A DNA stretch of 57,096 nucleotides from Planctomycetaceae bacterium (GCA_016793115.1 JAEUIN010000010.1:1-57096), one strand, 5' to 3'; counted from the first letter of the stretch, positions 1 through 10,361 are shown. Translations and numbers: made by a program. Notes: generated from the letters alone by a model not told the origin.

Positions 1-3
1 ATG

Positions 4-40
4 CGGGGCGCGCGGCGGACGTTGTCCGCCGCGCGCCCCG
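4..40. terminator. 17-bp perfect GC hairpin downstream of the lipoprotein gene
   Basis: Positions 4-20 and 24-40 are exact reverse complements around a 3-base loop (GTT). The hairpin lies about 30 bases past the stop codon of the minus-strand lipoprotein gene. No T-run follows on either strand, so it is not a textbook intrinsic terminator; it could act as a transcript-end stabiliser or a weak terminator. Confidence 0.4.
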
Positions 41-70
41 TGAGTGAGCCGCAAAATCGCGAAACGACGC

Positions 71-1030
71 TTAGAGGGGCGTTTGCCAGAAGCCTCGTTG
101 CCAGGTTTCGAAGAGCATGGCGTCGCGATCTTGGAAGGCGCGGCGCTTGGCGAGTTCTTCACGCTTGGCGGGCGAGGTGGGCGCGACGCCCCGCGTGCGA
201 CGATCGTACTCCTCGTAGTCGCGCAACTTCTGATAGTAGGCGACGAAGTCGCGGCGGTGCGCCTTTTCGTTGTCCAAGTAGAACGATTCGAGGGCTTTGA
301 TTTCGGCGGAGTAGTCTTGCACCTGCTTGTCGATCGCGCCGTCCGACGGCTTGACCTCGCGGGCCTTGAACTCCTTGTTGTCGACGAGTTCGATGACGTA
401 CTGCGTTTTCAGATTGGCGAAGCGATACTCTTGCACGAAAACCGGCTCGCCTTGCTTGACGAGGCAGACCAGGCCTTCATGCTGGCCGTTGCGAAACTCG
501 GCCCAGTAGGAGAACGCGCCGGCATCGTTCCAACCGCGGAAGGTTCCTTCGCGAACGCCGTTGCGAAACGACGCGATGTAGAGCGGGCGTTTGTTTTCCG
601 GGTTGTAGGAAATCACGGAGCCTTCGACTTTGCCCCCGGCGTCGAAGCCGAACACGGCGGCGATGCGATCCTTCGAATCGGCGTGGACGAAGTATGTCGC
701 ACCGGAAGTCGGGAACATCGTCATGAGTTGCCGATTGGTGATGTGCAACTGCTCGCGCGTCAGGAGCCGGCCGGTGGGGAGCGCGACCGCGGCGAACTCC
801 AAGCGCTTCGGCGGCGGAGGAGGCGGAGGCGGCGGCGCTTCGACGACGACCGGCTTCGCGGTCGGAGTCGGCTTCGGCTGCGCCTTCTGCGCGAGCAGCG
901 GTCGAGCCGTGTCGTGCGCGGCGGCCGTGGGAGGCCCGCTCGACGAATTTTTCTTTTCCACTTTCGCCGGCGGTTCGCAGCCGACGAACAAGAGAACGAC
1001 GAGCGAAGCCGACGAGAGCCGAAGATTCAT
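71..1030 (-). CDS. Lipoprotein with MORN/YwqK-like repeats
   Basis: A 319-residue predicted outer-surface or periplasmic lipoprotein. The N-terminus is a short hydrophobic signal ending in a lipobox, with Cys18 in LFVGC. A low-complexity linker containing nine prolines (residues 66-74) follows. The middle holds repeats of the type 'G..I.Y....PLY.ASF.NGVREGTF.GW' and 'YWAEFRNGQHEGL', which resemble MORN or YwqK-like repeats. The C-terminal third is charged and probably helical. The ATG at 1030 was chosen because the lipobox follows directly and GGAGG lies 8 bases upstream; the frame stays open further upstream but without a signal peptide. Function is unknown; a role at the cell surface is inferred. 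Confidence 0.75.
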   Translation of the reverse strand: MNLRLSSASLVVLLFVGCEPPAKVEKKNSSSGPPTAAAHDTARPLLAQKAQPKPTPTAKPVVVEAPPPPPPPPPKRLEFAAVALPTGRLLTREQLHITNRQLMTMFPTSGATYFVHADSKDRIAAVFGFDAGGKVEGSVISYNPENKRPLYIASFRNGVREGTFRGWNDAGAFSYWAEFRNGQHEGLVCLVKQGEPVFVQEYRFANLKTQYVIELVDNKEFKAREVKPSDGAIDKQVQDYSAEIKALESFYLDNEKAHRRDFVAYYQKLRDYEEYDRRTRGVAPTSPAKREELAKRRAFQDRDAMLFETWQRGFWQTPL

Positions 1031-1360
1031 TTCACGCGCCTCCAGCAAAAAAGCCCGAGACCCGAACGCGAATCCATAAACGGCCGAGGATGATCCTTCG
1101 CGAGTGGCCAAGCCGACGGCGTAAGAGCGGCCCCGCCGATTTTCGATCGGAGGACGTGCGAGTCTTGGCCTGGCATGCTTCCCCGACCCCCTCAAGACTA
1201 GCTATAGGTTCCTAACCACTTCAACACCAACACTTAAAGAAAGTCTCGCGTGCGTCAGTTTGTCGCACGCCGGTCGGTCGGAGAGAGGTCGCGTAGAGGC
1301 TCCGACCGAAAAGCGGAGCGGGGGACGCGGCCGGAGACGGGCGTGCGGGCGATCGGCCGG
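1031..1360. other. Intergenic region upstream of the lipoprotein gene
   Basis: About 330 bases between two minus-strand genes. It should hold the lipoprotein promoter. An AT-richer patch around 1200-1245 includes TATAGC on the minus strand, but no convincing -35 box at normal spacing. No RNA gene or repeat was recognised. Confidence 0.3.
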
Positions 1361-2197
1361 TTAGGCGCGGCGGGCCAGTTCGAAGCTCATCGACTTCAGC
1401 AGATCGGTTTCCGTCAGCATGCCGAGGACTTTATCGCCGGCTCCGACCACGGCGAGGCCGTCGACGGCGAGCTCGCTCAGCTTTGCGGCCGCTTCCGCCA
1501 AGCTGCAGAGCGGATCGATCACGGCGCGACGCTCCGGAAGCAACGATGCGAGAGTGGGACAGGAGCGTTCCATCAAAAGGCCGGCGACGTCGTCGGAATT
1601 GTCGGTCAAGAGCTCGAGCCGATGCGCACGGCGGACCATCCGCGCGGAGACGACGCCCAGCGGGTGGGCGCCGTCGTGAACGCCGAGATAACGCACGTGG
1701 TGGGCGGCCATTAAAGCCTGGGCGTCGTCGGGAGTCGCGTCGCAAGCGATCGTCGGCCGCCAGGGGGACATCGACTTCGCGGCTAGGCTCGCGGCCGCGC
1801 GCGGCGTGAGGAGGGCGAACTCCCGCAAGAAATCGGTCGCGGTGACGATTCCGGCCAGCCGGCCGCGCGCCGTGACCGGCACGGAGTGGAAGTCGTGGCT
1901 GAGAATCGCCTGCAGCAGAACGAGCGGAGCCATTTCGACGTCGAGCGAGACGACGCCCGAAGTCATTACGGCCGCGGCCGACGGGAGCGCGTCGCTGAAG
2001 TCGCAAGCGTCGTCGGCGGGGGAATCGAGAGTGAGGCAGCGGGCGATGTCGACGTCGGAAATGATGCCGAGCAGCGAGTAGTCGTCGTCGACGACCGGCA
2101 AGTGATGCATCTCGTATTCGGCCATGAGGCGCAGCACTTTGGCGAGCGAATCGCCGGGCGCGACCGTCACGGGATTGAACGTCACGAGCGTGTTCAC
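1361..2197 (-). CDS. Four-CBS-domain protein
   Basis: A 278-residue cytosolic protein made almost entirely of CBS motifs, with no catalytic domain. Four repeats can be seen: residues about 1-60 (ends LLGIISDVDIARCL), 75-130 (GIVTATDFLREF), 140-200 (GVVSARMVRRAH) and 220-275 (GMLTETDLLKSM). CBS pairs form Bateman modules that bind adenine nucleotides, so an energy-sensing or regulatory role is likely, but the partner cannot be read from the context. The GTG at 2197 is preferred over an upstream TTG because it starts right before the first CBS repeat and has GGGAG 9 bases upstream. Confidence 0.82.
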   Translation of the reverse strand: MNTLVTFNPVTVAPGDSLAKVLRLMAEYEMHHLPVVDDDYSLLGIISDVDIARCLTLDSPADDACDFSDALPSAAAVMTSGVVSLDVEMAPLVLLQAILSHDFHSVPVTARGRLAGIVTATDFLREFALLTPRAAASLAAKSMSPWRPTIACDATPDDAQALMAAHHVRYLGVHDGAHPLGVVSARMVRRAHRLELLTDNSDDVAGLLMERSCPTLASLLPERRAVIDPLCSLAEAAAKLSELAVDGLAVVGAGDKVLGMLTETDLLKSMSFELARRA

Positions 2198-2310
2198 CGC
2201 CAAGCACTCCCAAAACACGGTAAGACCGTGCAAGGATAGGTTAGTGCTTAGCCGTAGGAAGGGGCGCGGACGATCGTGCCGGTCGTAGCGGTCGCAAGGC
2301 TTTTCGCCGA

Positions 2311-4098
2311 CTATTTGCCGCCGAGCAGCGTCCGCAGCTCGCCGACGTCGGTTCCCTCGAGCGACGCCTCAGTGATGAGATTGAGGCCGCGGGTCGCGTC
2401 GCCCGCTTGGTCGATCGCTAAAAAGACGCCGACGACCAATTTGCCGGCGCCCGAGGTCTTGGGCAACGACCGCTCCGCCAGCGCAACGGCGGTCGCCGGG
2501 GCGAGCTTGTCGATCACGAGCGCGATCTCCTTATTGTCTTGCTTGACGACAAGATTGACGTCGTCCTGACGCACGACGGCGGCGGGCTTGCCGTTGACCG
2601 TGATTTCATCGCCTTCCTTGAGCGATTTAACGCCGTCGCGCACGGAAGTCCAAAAACTGCCGATTAAGTCGGCGACTCGAGCGTGGTCGAGGGCGAGTTG
2701 CACCAAGGCGGGCGAGTCGGCGGTGACCTGCGCTTGCAGGATGATTTCTTCCGCTTTGCCGTAGTCGCGGCTTTTGAGCGCCGTGCGTGCGGCCGAGAGC
2801 ATCGTCGGCACCGATTTGGCGCGGGCCGCGTCTTCGGGCAACGAGGCGACCATGTTCGCCGGCTCGACGTTGACCCCCTTCAACACCGGCGCGGAACCGG
2901 GAGCCGGCTCCGCCATGACAGGCTCAGGGACGGTCGTCGTCATCGCGGGCGACGCGGGAGAAGGACCGTCGCCGGTAGGCGGAGTACGCAGGTCGCCGTT
3001 CATTCCAGGACTGAACGCATTCCCCAAGGCTTGAGCAAACGCTTCCGAGCCGGCTTTTTCAGGCGTCGGCGTCGGCGGCGCGGCCGGCGGAGTCGGCTGT
3101 CGGACCGGAGCGACGTTTTCGATGACTAACGGCGGCGACGGATTGACGGCCGTCTCGCTCTGCTTCTTGTTCGCGATGAACATGACGACGGCCAGTACGC
3201 CGGCCGCACCGCCGAGCACGAGGATCGCCACCAACAACGTCGACTGCGATTGCTTGCGCCGACCCGAGGCGCGAACGCCGACCGACGGCGACGCCTGTCG
3301 CGGTGCGACATCCGCGAATGGATTCGCCGGACCGGGGCCAAAGCCGGCGGGAGCCGCCGCCGGTCCCGGCGGAGGACCAAATTGATAGGCGGGAATGCCC
3401 GGATCGGGCTGGTGCATAGCGGCAAACGGCGGCTGTGCGAAGCCGGGAGGCGGCATTCCCGGCCCGGGCGGCGGCATCGCCCCCGGCGGAAGTTGTCCAA
3501 ACGGCGCCGCGTGCTGCGGCATCGCGCCGGGTGGAAGCATGCCGGGTGGATAGGCTTGCGGCGGCAATCCGGCGGGGGGAATTCCCATGCCGGGGGGCGG
3601 TGCTCCAAAATGCCCCGGAGGATGCCCGCCCATGGGCATTGCGGACGGAGGCAACGCCGCCGCGGGAGGAAACCCGGTGGGAACCGCGCCGAATCCGGGA
3701 GGGGGTGAACCGAGCGGCGGCAAGGCCCCGCGGGGCAGCATCATCGTAGGCGAGTCGGCCGCTTCCAGAGATTGCGGTAACGTGACGGGGGCTTTGGCGG
3801 CTGCAGCGGGCGGGGCCGCGCCGCCGAGTTGCCTACGCAATTGATCGTCATACGCACGGCGCTTGTCCGACGAAAGCAGCACGTTTTTAACGGTCGTGAG
3901 GTCGCGTACCAATTTCTCGGCGACTTCACGATGCCCGCCGCCGGAGTGGATCTGCACGCGCGCGATTGCCCGGTCGGCCGCCGCGGCGATCACCGGGGTT
4001 TCCACCTCGAAGTTGTCGAGGCCGATCAACTGGTAGTAGCTCGGCTTCGGCGCGGTGACACCCAGCCAAGTCTTAAGCGGGTTGAATTTTTCCGACAA
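2311..4098 (-). CDS. Proline-rich single-pass membrane protein with J-domain-like N-terminus
   Basis: A 595-residue protein. Residues about 15-90 resemble the truncated J-domain-like region of many planctomycete proteins (SYYQLIGLDNFE at the start, KRRAYDDQLRRQL at the end), but no HPD motif is present, so DnaK stimulation is not expected. Residues about 100-270 are a Pro/Gly/Ala-rich disordered stretch, followed by a single transmembrane helix (LLVAILVLGGAAGVLAVVMF), a second Pro/Thr linker and a folded C-terminal region (about 410-595) of unknown family. The start codon is TTG at 4098: AGGTG lies about 4 bases upstream and the protein begins MSEKFNPL. Function unknown. Confidence 0.72.
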   Translation of the reverse strand: MSEKFNPLKTWLGVTAPKPSYYQLIGLDNFEVETPVIAAAADRAIARVQIHSGGGHREVAEKLVRDLTTVKNVLLSSDKRRAYDDQLRRQLGGAAPPAAAAKAPVTLPQSLEAADSPTMMLPRGALPPLGSPPPGFGAVPTGFPPAAALPPSAMPMGGHPPGHFGAPPPGMGIPPAGLPPQAYPPGMLPPGAMPQHAAPFGQLPPGAMPPPGPGMPPPGFAQPPFAAMHQPDPGIPAYQFGPPPGPAAAPAGFGPGPANPFADVAPRQASPSVGVRASGRRKQSQSTLLVAILVLGGAAGVLAVVMFIANKKQSETAVNPSPPLVIENVAPVRQPTPPAAPPTPTPEKAGSEAFAQALGNAFSPGMNGDLRTPPTGDGPSPASPAMTTTVPEPVMAEPAPGSAPVLKGVNVEPANMVASLPEDAARAKSVPTMLSAARTALKSRDYGKAEEIILQAQVTADSPALVQLALDHARVADLIGSFWTSVRDGVKSLKEGDEITVNGKPAAVVRQDDVNLVVKQDNKEIALVIDKLAPATAVALAERSLPKTSGAGKLVVGVFLAIDQAGDATRGLNLITEASLEGTDVGELRTLLGGK

Positions 4099-4480
4099 AT
4101 CAGCACCTCATCGCAACTTCGCGGCACGCGACAACAATTATTTCCCGGCCGCGTCGCTCCGTCGCGGCGTTTACGCTCCGCGGGGCGGCGAAACCTTGTG
4201 CCGAGACGATCGTTCCAGGCCGTCGCGAAGTTGTTCGCGACAAACTGTCTATTATTGGCACGCCGCGGGAATCACGACAAGAAGCCCCGCTCGGTTCGCC
4301 GCCGAACCCTTGGAAGGCATTATCACACGCTAAGACGCGACGAACCGCGAAAAGGTTGCAGCAAAACCGGCAACAAAGCGAGCCGACGGGGGGTACGCTC
4401 GGCCTGGGCGAAGTGCGAAACCGCCCCGTTTACAGGATGGCACCGGCCGCGAATGCTCTAAACCGGCTTAGCGCCGTCGA
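4099..4480. other. Gap between pstB and the proline-rich protein gene, with two dyads
   Basis: About 380 bases with no gene supported on either strand. It holds two perfect inverted repeats: 4222-4229/4234-4241 (GTCGCGAA, 4-base loop) and 4293-4298/4303-4308 (GGTTCG). Either could be a pst-operon transcript end or an operator for the downstream minus-strand gene. No T-run follows them. Confidence 0.35.
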
Positions 4481-5437
4481 CTAACCGAACCGGCCGGTGA
4501 CGTAATCCTCGGTGTCTTTGACGACCGGATTGGTGAAAATGTCCGTCGTCGGACCATATTCAATCGCGCGGCCCAGATACATAAACGCCGTGTAATCGCT
4601 CGTTCGTGAGGCCTGCTGCATGTTGTGCGTCACGATCAGCACCGAATAGCTGCCGCGGAGTTCGCGGATCAATTCTTCAATCTTACCGGTGGCGATCGGA
4701 TCGAGCGCCGAGCACGGCTCGTCCATCAGCAGCACTTCCGGTTCGGCGGCGATGGCCCGCGCGATGCACAATCGCTGCTGCTGACCGCCCGACATGCTCA
4801 AGCCGCTCTCATGCAGCCGGTCTTTCACTTCGTCCCAAAGCGCCGCGCCGCGGAGGCTGCGCTCGCACACTTCGTCGAGCACCGCACGGTTTCTTTCCCC
4901 GTCGATCCGCAACGGGTAGACCACGTTTTCGTAGATGCTCATCGGAAACGGGTTCGACTTCTGAAACACCATTCCCATGCGCTTTCGCAGCTCGATCACG
5001 TCGACGCGCGCGTTGTAGATCGAGTCGCCGCTGAGTCGCATATCGCCTTCGTAGCGAACCGTATCGATCAAGTCGTTAAGTCGATTGACGCTCCGCAGCA
5101 ACGTCGACTTGCCGCAGCCGGAAGGACCGATGAGCGCCGTGACCTTCCCCTTGGCGATCGGCAACGAGATGTCGAACAGGGCCCGCTTCGCGCCGTACCA
5201 GAGCGAAAACTTTTCAATCGTCAGCACATGCTCTTCTTGAAGCACGGCCGGATGGGTTTCGATGGGAACGGTTTCGCCGCGGCTGATGGCGTTCAAACGG
5301 CCGGAGATGCGCTCGCGATGGTGCGGCACGTGTACGGCTTGCCGGTCATGAGTCGAGCCGCCGTGCGCGGAAGCGGCGGCGTTTTCGGAGGCGGACATCG
5401 ATAACGGCTCTCGCGTGGTCGGGAGCGACAGAGACAT
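4481..5437 (-). CDS. pstB: Phosphate ABC transporter ATP-binding protein PstB
   Basis: ATPase of the high-affinity phosphate importer, 318 residues, about 60 longer than typical PstB because of an N-terminal extension. Walker [10 protein letters not shown] is at 104-112, the Q-loop lies near [11 protein letters not shown] (157-167), the signature [10 protein letters not shown] at 213-222, Walker B LLMDEP at 236-241 and the switch His at 271. It starts 14 bases after pstA ends and is the last gene of the pst operon. An alternative ATG at 5398 would remove 13 residues; the first ATG has GGAAG just upstream. No phoU follows, which is unusual for a complete pst operon. Confidence 0.96.
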   Translation of the reverse strand: MSLSLPTTREPLSMSASENAAASAHGGSTHDRQAVHVPHHRERISGRLNAISRGETVPIETHPAVLQEEHVLTIEKFSLWYGAKRALFDISLPIAKGKVTALIGPSGCGKSTLLRSVNRLNDLIDTVRYEGDMRLSGDSIYNARVDVIELRKRMGMVFQKSNPFPMSIYENVVYPLRIDGERNRAVLDEVCERSLRGAALWDEVKDRLHESGLSMSGGQQQRLCIARAIAAEPEVLLMDEPCSALDPIATGKIEELIRELRGSYSVLIVTHNMQQASRTSDYTAFMYLGRAIEYGPTTDIFTNPVVKDTEDYVTGRFG

Positions 5438-5451
5438 GTCTTCCGGCTCCG

Positions 5452-7761
5452 TTAAAACTGGCTGCTTTGAAACTTTCGTCGCAAGCGCGTACGAATCGCG
5501 ATCGCGGTCAGATTCAAAACAAAGATGATTGTGATCAACAACAGCGTGGTCGTGAAGACCATCGGCTTCGCCGCCTCGCTGTTTTGGCTTTGAAAGCCGA
5601 GGTCGAAAATATGGAACCCGAGATGCATGAAGCTGCGATCGAGGTGCAAAAACGGGAACGACGCGTCGAGCGGTAATTCTTCGGCGTTCTTCAACGCCCC
5701 GACGAGCATCAACGGCGCTACCTCGCCCGCGCCGCGGGCCATCGCCAAGATCATCCCGGTCATGATTCCCGGCATGGCGCGCGGCAGCACGATGCGGCAG
5801 ATCGTCTGAAACTTGCTCGCGCCGCAGGCATAAGACCCTTCGCGCATCGAATTGCTGACCGCGGCAAGCGATTCTTCCGTGGCGACGATCACGACCGGCA
5901 GCGTCATCAGCGCGAGCGTCAGCGACGCCCAGATGAGGGCGCCCTTCCCAAAAACCGGGCCGGTAAGGCTTTCCGCGGCGAACAACGTTTCGTCGATCTT
6001 GCCGCCGACGATGTAACAAAAGAAACCCAAGCCGAAGACGCCGAACACGATGCTCGGTACGCCTGCGAGATTGTTGATCGCGATCCGCACGAAGCTCACG
6101 ATCACGCCGGGTTTGGCGTACTCGCGCAAATAGAGAGCGGCCAAGACGCCGAACGGGACGACGGCGACCGACATGAGCAACGTCATCACGACCGTGCCGA
6201 CGATCGCCGGATAGACGCCCCCTTCCAGGTTGCCCGCGCGAGGGTCGTCGAACAGAAACTCGCGCCAGCGCGACGCGTAGATCTTCGTCTTTTCCCAACC
6301 GCTCAAATCGTTGGCCCGGTAGGTCCGCACCACTTCTTCAACCGGCAACCGCTTTTCGACGCCGTCGACCGTGTGCAAAGCCCACGTGTAGCGTTCGTTC
6401 TCTCGCTTCAACTCGTCGATCTGCTCGCGAGTCGCAGCATACTCGCGTTCCACATGCGTGCGGACGTTGCGGTAGTTGGCTAGCGCTTCTGCGACTTCGG
6501 CCGGCAATGTCTTTTCAAAATCCAACAGCGTTTGCTTTTCGCGCTCAAGCGTTTCCGTCTCGCGTGTCGTGTCCGCGCGGACGGCGTTGAGGAGCGAATC
6601 GAGCGGCGGCACAAGCCTTTGATCGTAGTCGGGGCGCCCGCGCAAGCGCTCGATCATTCGTCGCAAGCGTTCCCCGGGAACGCCGACGTCGTGAATCGCC
6701 GCATCGGCCCGTTTGAGTTCGTCCAGATGACGTCCAAGATCGAGTCCGAACCGATGCGCGACTCCGCGAACTTCGACCAGCGCGTCGTTTTCGGCCTTGT
6801 TGAGCCGCCCCGCCGCCGCCTCTTCCAAGTGTTGCCGTTCAATGCGACGTGCGGCGACGCCGTCGTGAATGCGCTGCAACTCGCGGAACGAAGCCTCACC
6901 CCCGTCCCAACGACGTTCGATCGCGGCAAAGTCTTGCTTGTCGGTCGCCGACCAAAGACGGCGCGAGCCGTCGTCGGCGACGAACTCCGCCTTTCCGTCG
7001 TCGACCGGACCATGCGCGCCGGCAAACTCCCCTTCCGCCTGCTTCCGTACGGTCTCGTAAACCTTCGAGGCTGCGGCCGCCGCGGCCTGCGCGGAAGCAT
7101 CGCCCGCCTGAGCGGCGACTTTGGCGGCCTCGCCGAACTTCGGATCGTTCGCCGCTCGCAATTGCGCGATCACGTCGAGCCCCGCCTTGAGTTCCGCCTC
7201 CAGCGTCGTCGGCTTCCGCGCCAGCCGTTCGACGAGCGCATCCGAAAACCCATAGAAACGGCCCCATTCCAGCCGTTCGATCAAGATTGCGTCGCCGGGC
7301 GTCGTCTCGCCTCCCGGCTCGATATCACAATCGTTGATCCAGGTGAAGTGAGTCTGCGTGACGTCGAAATTTCCGGTCCGAAGCTTCCGCCGCACCAGGC
7401 GGCCCTCGGCCGTCGAGGCTTCTTGCTTCGCCTTCTCGGCGGCGCGCGGATCGAGCGCGGCGAAGAACTCCGCGGACGGAACAAACGTTTGCCGATCGAC
7501 GACTTCGCCCAAATACTTTGGTCCGCCGAATGTTTTCACCTCAACCAGCGGCAACGGAGCAAACGTCGCGGACCCGCTGATGACGATGAAGACCACGAGC
7601 ACGACGATCATCGTCAAGGAGAGCGCCAAAGCCCCTCCCGTGAGCCAAACAAACGGCTCGCCTTCGGCGCGCGTCGAAACCCGAGAATTGCGACGGCGCG
7701 TCCGATGCCGATTCGGCCGGGGCGCCAGAGCGGCGGGAGGTGTCGCGATGCCGGAGCTCAT
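5452..7761 (-). CDS. pstA: Phosphate ABC transporter permease PstA, enlarged form
   Basis: Inner-membrane permease subunit of the phosphate importer, 769 residues against about 300 for the classical protein. One transmembrane helix near residues 42-65 is followed by a long soluble region of several hundred residues, rich in Glu, Arg and Ala and probably partly coiled coil, then a C-terminal permease domain (from about residue 480) with the cytoplasmic EAA-type loop ([24 protein letters not shown]). Enlarged PstA proteins with an extra N-terminal domain are known in Pseudomonas-type systems. The ATG at 7761 overlaps the pstC stop by four bases (ATGA), pointing to translational coupling. Confidence 0.93.
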   Translation of the reverse strand: MSSGIATPPAALAPRPNRHRTRRRNSRVSTRAEGEPFVWLTGGALALSLTMIVVLVVFIVISGSATFAPLPLVEVKTFGGPKYLGEVVDRQTFVPSAEFFAALDPRAAEKAKQEASTAEGRLVRRKLRTGNFDVTQTHFTWINDCDIEPGGETTPGDAILIERLEWGRFYGFSDALVERLARKPTTLEAELKAGLDVIAQLRAANDPKFGEAAKVAAQAGDASAQAAAAAASKVYETVRKQAEGEFAGAHGPVDDGKAEFVADDGSRRLWSATDKQDFAAIERRWDGGEASFRELQRIHDGVAARRIERQHLEEAAAGRLNKAENDALVEVRGVAHRFGLDLGRHLDELKRADAAIHDVGVPGERLRRMIERLRGRPDYDQRLVPPLDSLLNAVRADTTRETETLEREKQTLLDFEKTLPAEVAEALANYRNVRTHVEREYAATREQIDELKRENERYTWALHTVDGVEKRLPVEEVVRTYRANDLSGWEKTKIYASRWREFLFDDPRAGNLEGGVYPAIVGTVVMTLLMSVAVVPFGVLAALYLREYAKPGVIVSFVRIAINNLAGVPSIVFGVFGLGFFCYIVGGKIDETLFAAESLTGPVFGKGALIWASLTLALMTLPVVIVATEESLAAVSNSMREGSYACGASKFQTICRIVLPRAMPGIMTGMILAMARGAGEVAPLMLVGALKNAEELPLDASFPFLHLDRSFMHLGFHIFDLGFQSQNSEAAKPMVFTTTLLLITIIFVLNLTAIAIRTRLRRKFQSSQF

Positions 7762-10361
7762 AGCTGATAAGCCCTTCGGCGAAAGCGCTGGCGCACCAAT
7801 TCGGCGGCCGTATTCAAAATAAACGTCAGCAGAAACAGCACCAGGGCGGATAGGAACAGCACCCGGTAGTGAGAGCTGTTCTGCACGGCTTCGGGCAGTT
7901 CGACGGCGATGTTCGCCGACAACGAACGAAAGCCGTTGAAGAGATTGACGTCCATGATCGGCGTGTTGCCGGCGGCCATCAGCACGATCATCGTCTCGCC
8001 GACGGCGCGCCCCATGCCGACCATCACCGCGGAAAAGAGGCCGCTCATGGCCGTCGGCACGACGATGCGAATCGCCGTCTGCCACTTGGTCGCCCCCGCG
8101 CCGAGGCTCGCCGAACGAAGGTGCGAAGGCACCGTGCTCAGCGCGTCTTCGGCGATCGTGAAGATAATCGGCACGATCGCGAAACCCATCGCGAAGCCGA
8201 CGATCAACGTGTTGCGCTGCTCGTAACCGCCGACGAGCGACCCGCGTGGGTCGAGCCCGACGGCCGTCAAAGCGAGTCCGACAAGCCAAGCCAGGGCGCC
8301 CGCCGCGATAAAGCCGGCGACCAAAATGCCGACCGACTTGAGATTGTTGGCGAACTCATTCGCCGATCCGCGCGCTCGGTATTCCCACCACGGCGTGAGG
8401 TAGTTGATGAAGAGATAGGCCGTCGCGGCGGCGGCCAACGGAAACAAGAGAAACGCCCAGCCTCCCGGAGCCGGCCCGTGTCCGGAGAGCCACGCCTTGA
8501 CGTCGCCGTCGAACAACAGCCGCTCGACCGGTCCGGCGACTTGCCAAGCCGCAAACGGCCCGACGAGCAAAGCGACCACGATGAATGCGAATCGATAACG
8601 ATCCCAAGCGAGCCGCGTCCCGCGGGGCAGCAATTGCCAGAGGTGCGAGCCGAGCACGACGCAGGCCGGCACCGCGAACACGGCCGTGAGCAGCACCCCG
8701 ATAAACTCTTCGATGAAGGGTGCGAGCACGAGCGCCGCGATGAAACCGAGGACGACGCTCGGCAAACCGGCCATGAGTTCGACGGTCGGCTTAATGACCG
8801 TCTTCCAACGCGGAGACAAAAACTCGCTCGTATAAATCGCGGCCAGCATGGCGATCGGCACGCCGAACAGCAGCGAGTAAAAGGTCGCTTTGGCCGTTCC
8901 GAAAATCAACTGCCAGAAGCTGAACTTCGGTTCGTAACTATCCGAACCGCTCGAAGTTTGCCAGACATACTTGGGCTCCGCTTCCCCTTCATACCAAATC
9001 GGCGCGAACAAGCCGGCCATCGAAATATCGGGATGCCAGGTGCCTCCGAGCCGGCTGGGGCGCATTCGCCAATGTTCGGTACGATTCGCCGTGCCGGCGA
9101 GCAGTCCGTCGTCGCGCGGGGCGACGGCCACGACTCCGATTGCCGCGGCATCGGTCGGCTCACAATCGGCCAGCAGGTTTTCGTTGGTCATGTTGAACAG
9201 ACGCACGCGCCCGTCGGCATAGCCGACACCCAGCATGCGCGACCCGGTCGAGGGAGCTAATGTCGAGACCGCGGCCGAGCCGACCTCGAGATCATGGGCC
9301 GCGACCAACCGAGAGCCGTCGCCGGTCGCCAACCCTTCCGGCTTGACGCGAAACCAGCCGCGCACGCGGCCCAAACTGTCGCCGACGACGAGCGTCGCCT
9401 TGCCGATCATGGCCGAGAGCGCCGAAATCTGCGCCCCGTCTTCGGGCACCAGATCCACCTCTTCGATCGGTCCGCTCTGCGGCGCGGCGATGTCGTAACG
9501 CTGGAGAAAGCCGTCGTTCCAAACGAGGAATACGTTGTCGCCGGCGCCGGAGATTACCAAGTGCTGCGGCGCGCCGCGCGCGGTCGGCGTATAAGCCAGC
9601 TCGGTCGAGTTGAGCGTGGTCGTCGTTTGCCGCGTACGGCGATTGATCTGCGACCGCAGTGCATGAATACGAAGTTTGTCGTCGGCCGAGAGCGTCGCGA
9701 AGATCGGGCCCGACGGACGAACCGATTGGTCGACCAACACAATCGCGGACGGCGCGGCCGCGTCGATCGGCGGCTCGACGTCGGCGACGGCCTCCAGCCG
9801 CTGGAATTCGCCTTCCGCGACGTGCCGAATCAGGGCCGAGTCGCCAATCGCGGCGTCTCCCACGGGCAGCGAACGAATCGGCTGCGGCAGCCGATCCGCT
9901 TCGACGACGGAACGAACCGTGCGAATTTTTCCCCGTTGCAACCGCCCGTCGGCGTAGCCGACCAAAAACTCCGTCGTGCCCGCGAACTTCGAAAAGGCCG
10001 TGGGCCGGGAGTCGCCCAGCGGCCTCGTCTCGGCGATCGCGCCTCCGCCGCCCTCGATGCGAAACGCCTGCAGTCGTCCGTCGGCCAGCAACGCCCAGCC
10101 GATTTGCTGTTGGTCGTCCATGCCGACGGCGACCGGCGCGCTCGGCCAACTCGTCGCCTGCGTCGGGCTCGCCACGACGTCGGCGTCGAAAAACAAGGGC
10201 AAGGCGACATACGCCAAGAAGACGGCGACCGTCGAGACCACGGCGATCGTCGCAATGCCGCCGACGATGATCCCCCACTTCGCAAACCGATCGACGAACC
10301 ACACCCAGCGCGTGGTGCCACGACGTCGGGCGCGACCGGTGAAGGCCTTGGCTTCGCTCAT
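7758..10361 (-). CDS. pstC: Phosphate ABC transporter permease PstC, enlarged form
   Basis: Permease partner of PstA, 867 residues, nearly three times the classical length. A transmembrane helix at about 33-55 is followed by about 400 periplasmic residues with WD/propeller-like repeats (for example VGYADGRLQRGKI and VGYADGRVRLFNM), then a C-terminal permease domain interrupted by a further hydrophobic insert. The EAA-type loop is EDALSTVPSHLRSASLGAGATKWQ. Long PstC proteins with an N-terminal accessory domain exist in proteobacteria. The ATG at 10361 is preferred to an upstream TTG at 10400; AAGGA lies about 14 bases before it. Confidence 0.93.
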   Translation of the reverse strand: MSEAKAFTGRARRRGTTRWVWFVDRFAKWGIIVGGIATIAVVSTVAVFLAYVALPLFFDADVVASPTQATSWPSAPVAVGMDDQQQIGWALLADGRLQAFRIEGGGGAIAETRPLGDSRPTAFSKFAGTTEFLVGYADGRLQRGKIRTVRSVVEADRLPQPIRSLPVGDAAIGDSALIRHVAEGEFQRLEAVADVEPPIDAAAPSAIVLVDQSVRPSGPIFATLSADDKLRIHALRSQINRRTRQTTTTLNSTELAYTPTARGAPQHLVISGAGDNVFLVWNDGFLQRYDIAAPQSGPIEEVDLVPEDGAQISALSAMIGKATLVVGDSLGRVRGWFRVKPEGLATGDGSRLVAAHDLEVGSAAVSTLAPSTGSRMLGVGYADGRVRLFNMTNENLLADCEPTDAAAIGVVAVAPRDDGLLAGTANRTEHWRMRPSRLGGTWHPDISMAGLFAPIWYEGEAEPKYVWQTSSGSDSYEPKFSFWQLIFGTAKATFYSLLFGVPIAMLAAIYTSEFLSPRWKTVIKPTVELMAGLPSVVLGFIAALVLAPFIEEFIGVLLTAVFAVPACVVLGSHLWQLLPRGTRLAWDRYRFAFIVVALLVGPFAAWQVAGPVERLLFDGDVKAWLSGHGPAPGGWAFLLFPLAAAATAYLFINYLTPWWEYRARGSANEFANNLKSVGILVAGFIAAGALAWLVGLALTAVGLDPRGSLVGGYEQRNTLIVGFAMGFAIVPIIFTIAEDALSTVPSHLRSASLGAGATKWQTAIRIVVPTAMSGLFSAVMVGMGRAVGETMIVLMAAGNTPIMDVNLFNGFRSLSANIAVELPEAVQNSSHYRVLFLSALVLFLLTFILNTAAELVRQRFRRRAYQL

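Noticed and set aside
4222..4241. LexA box reading of the dyad
   Set aside because: It shares CGAA/TTCG with the Gram-positive SOS box but not its spacing or flanks, and the neighbours are not SOS genes.
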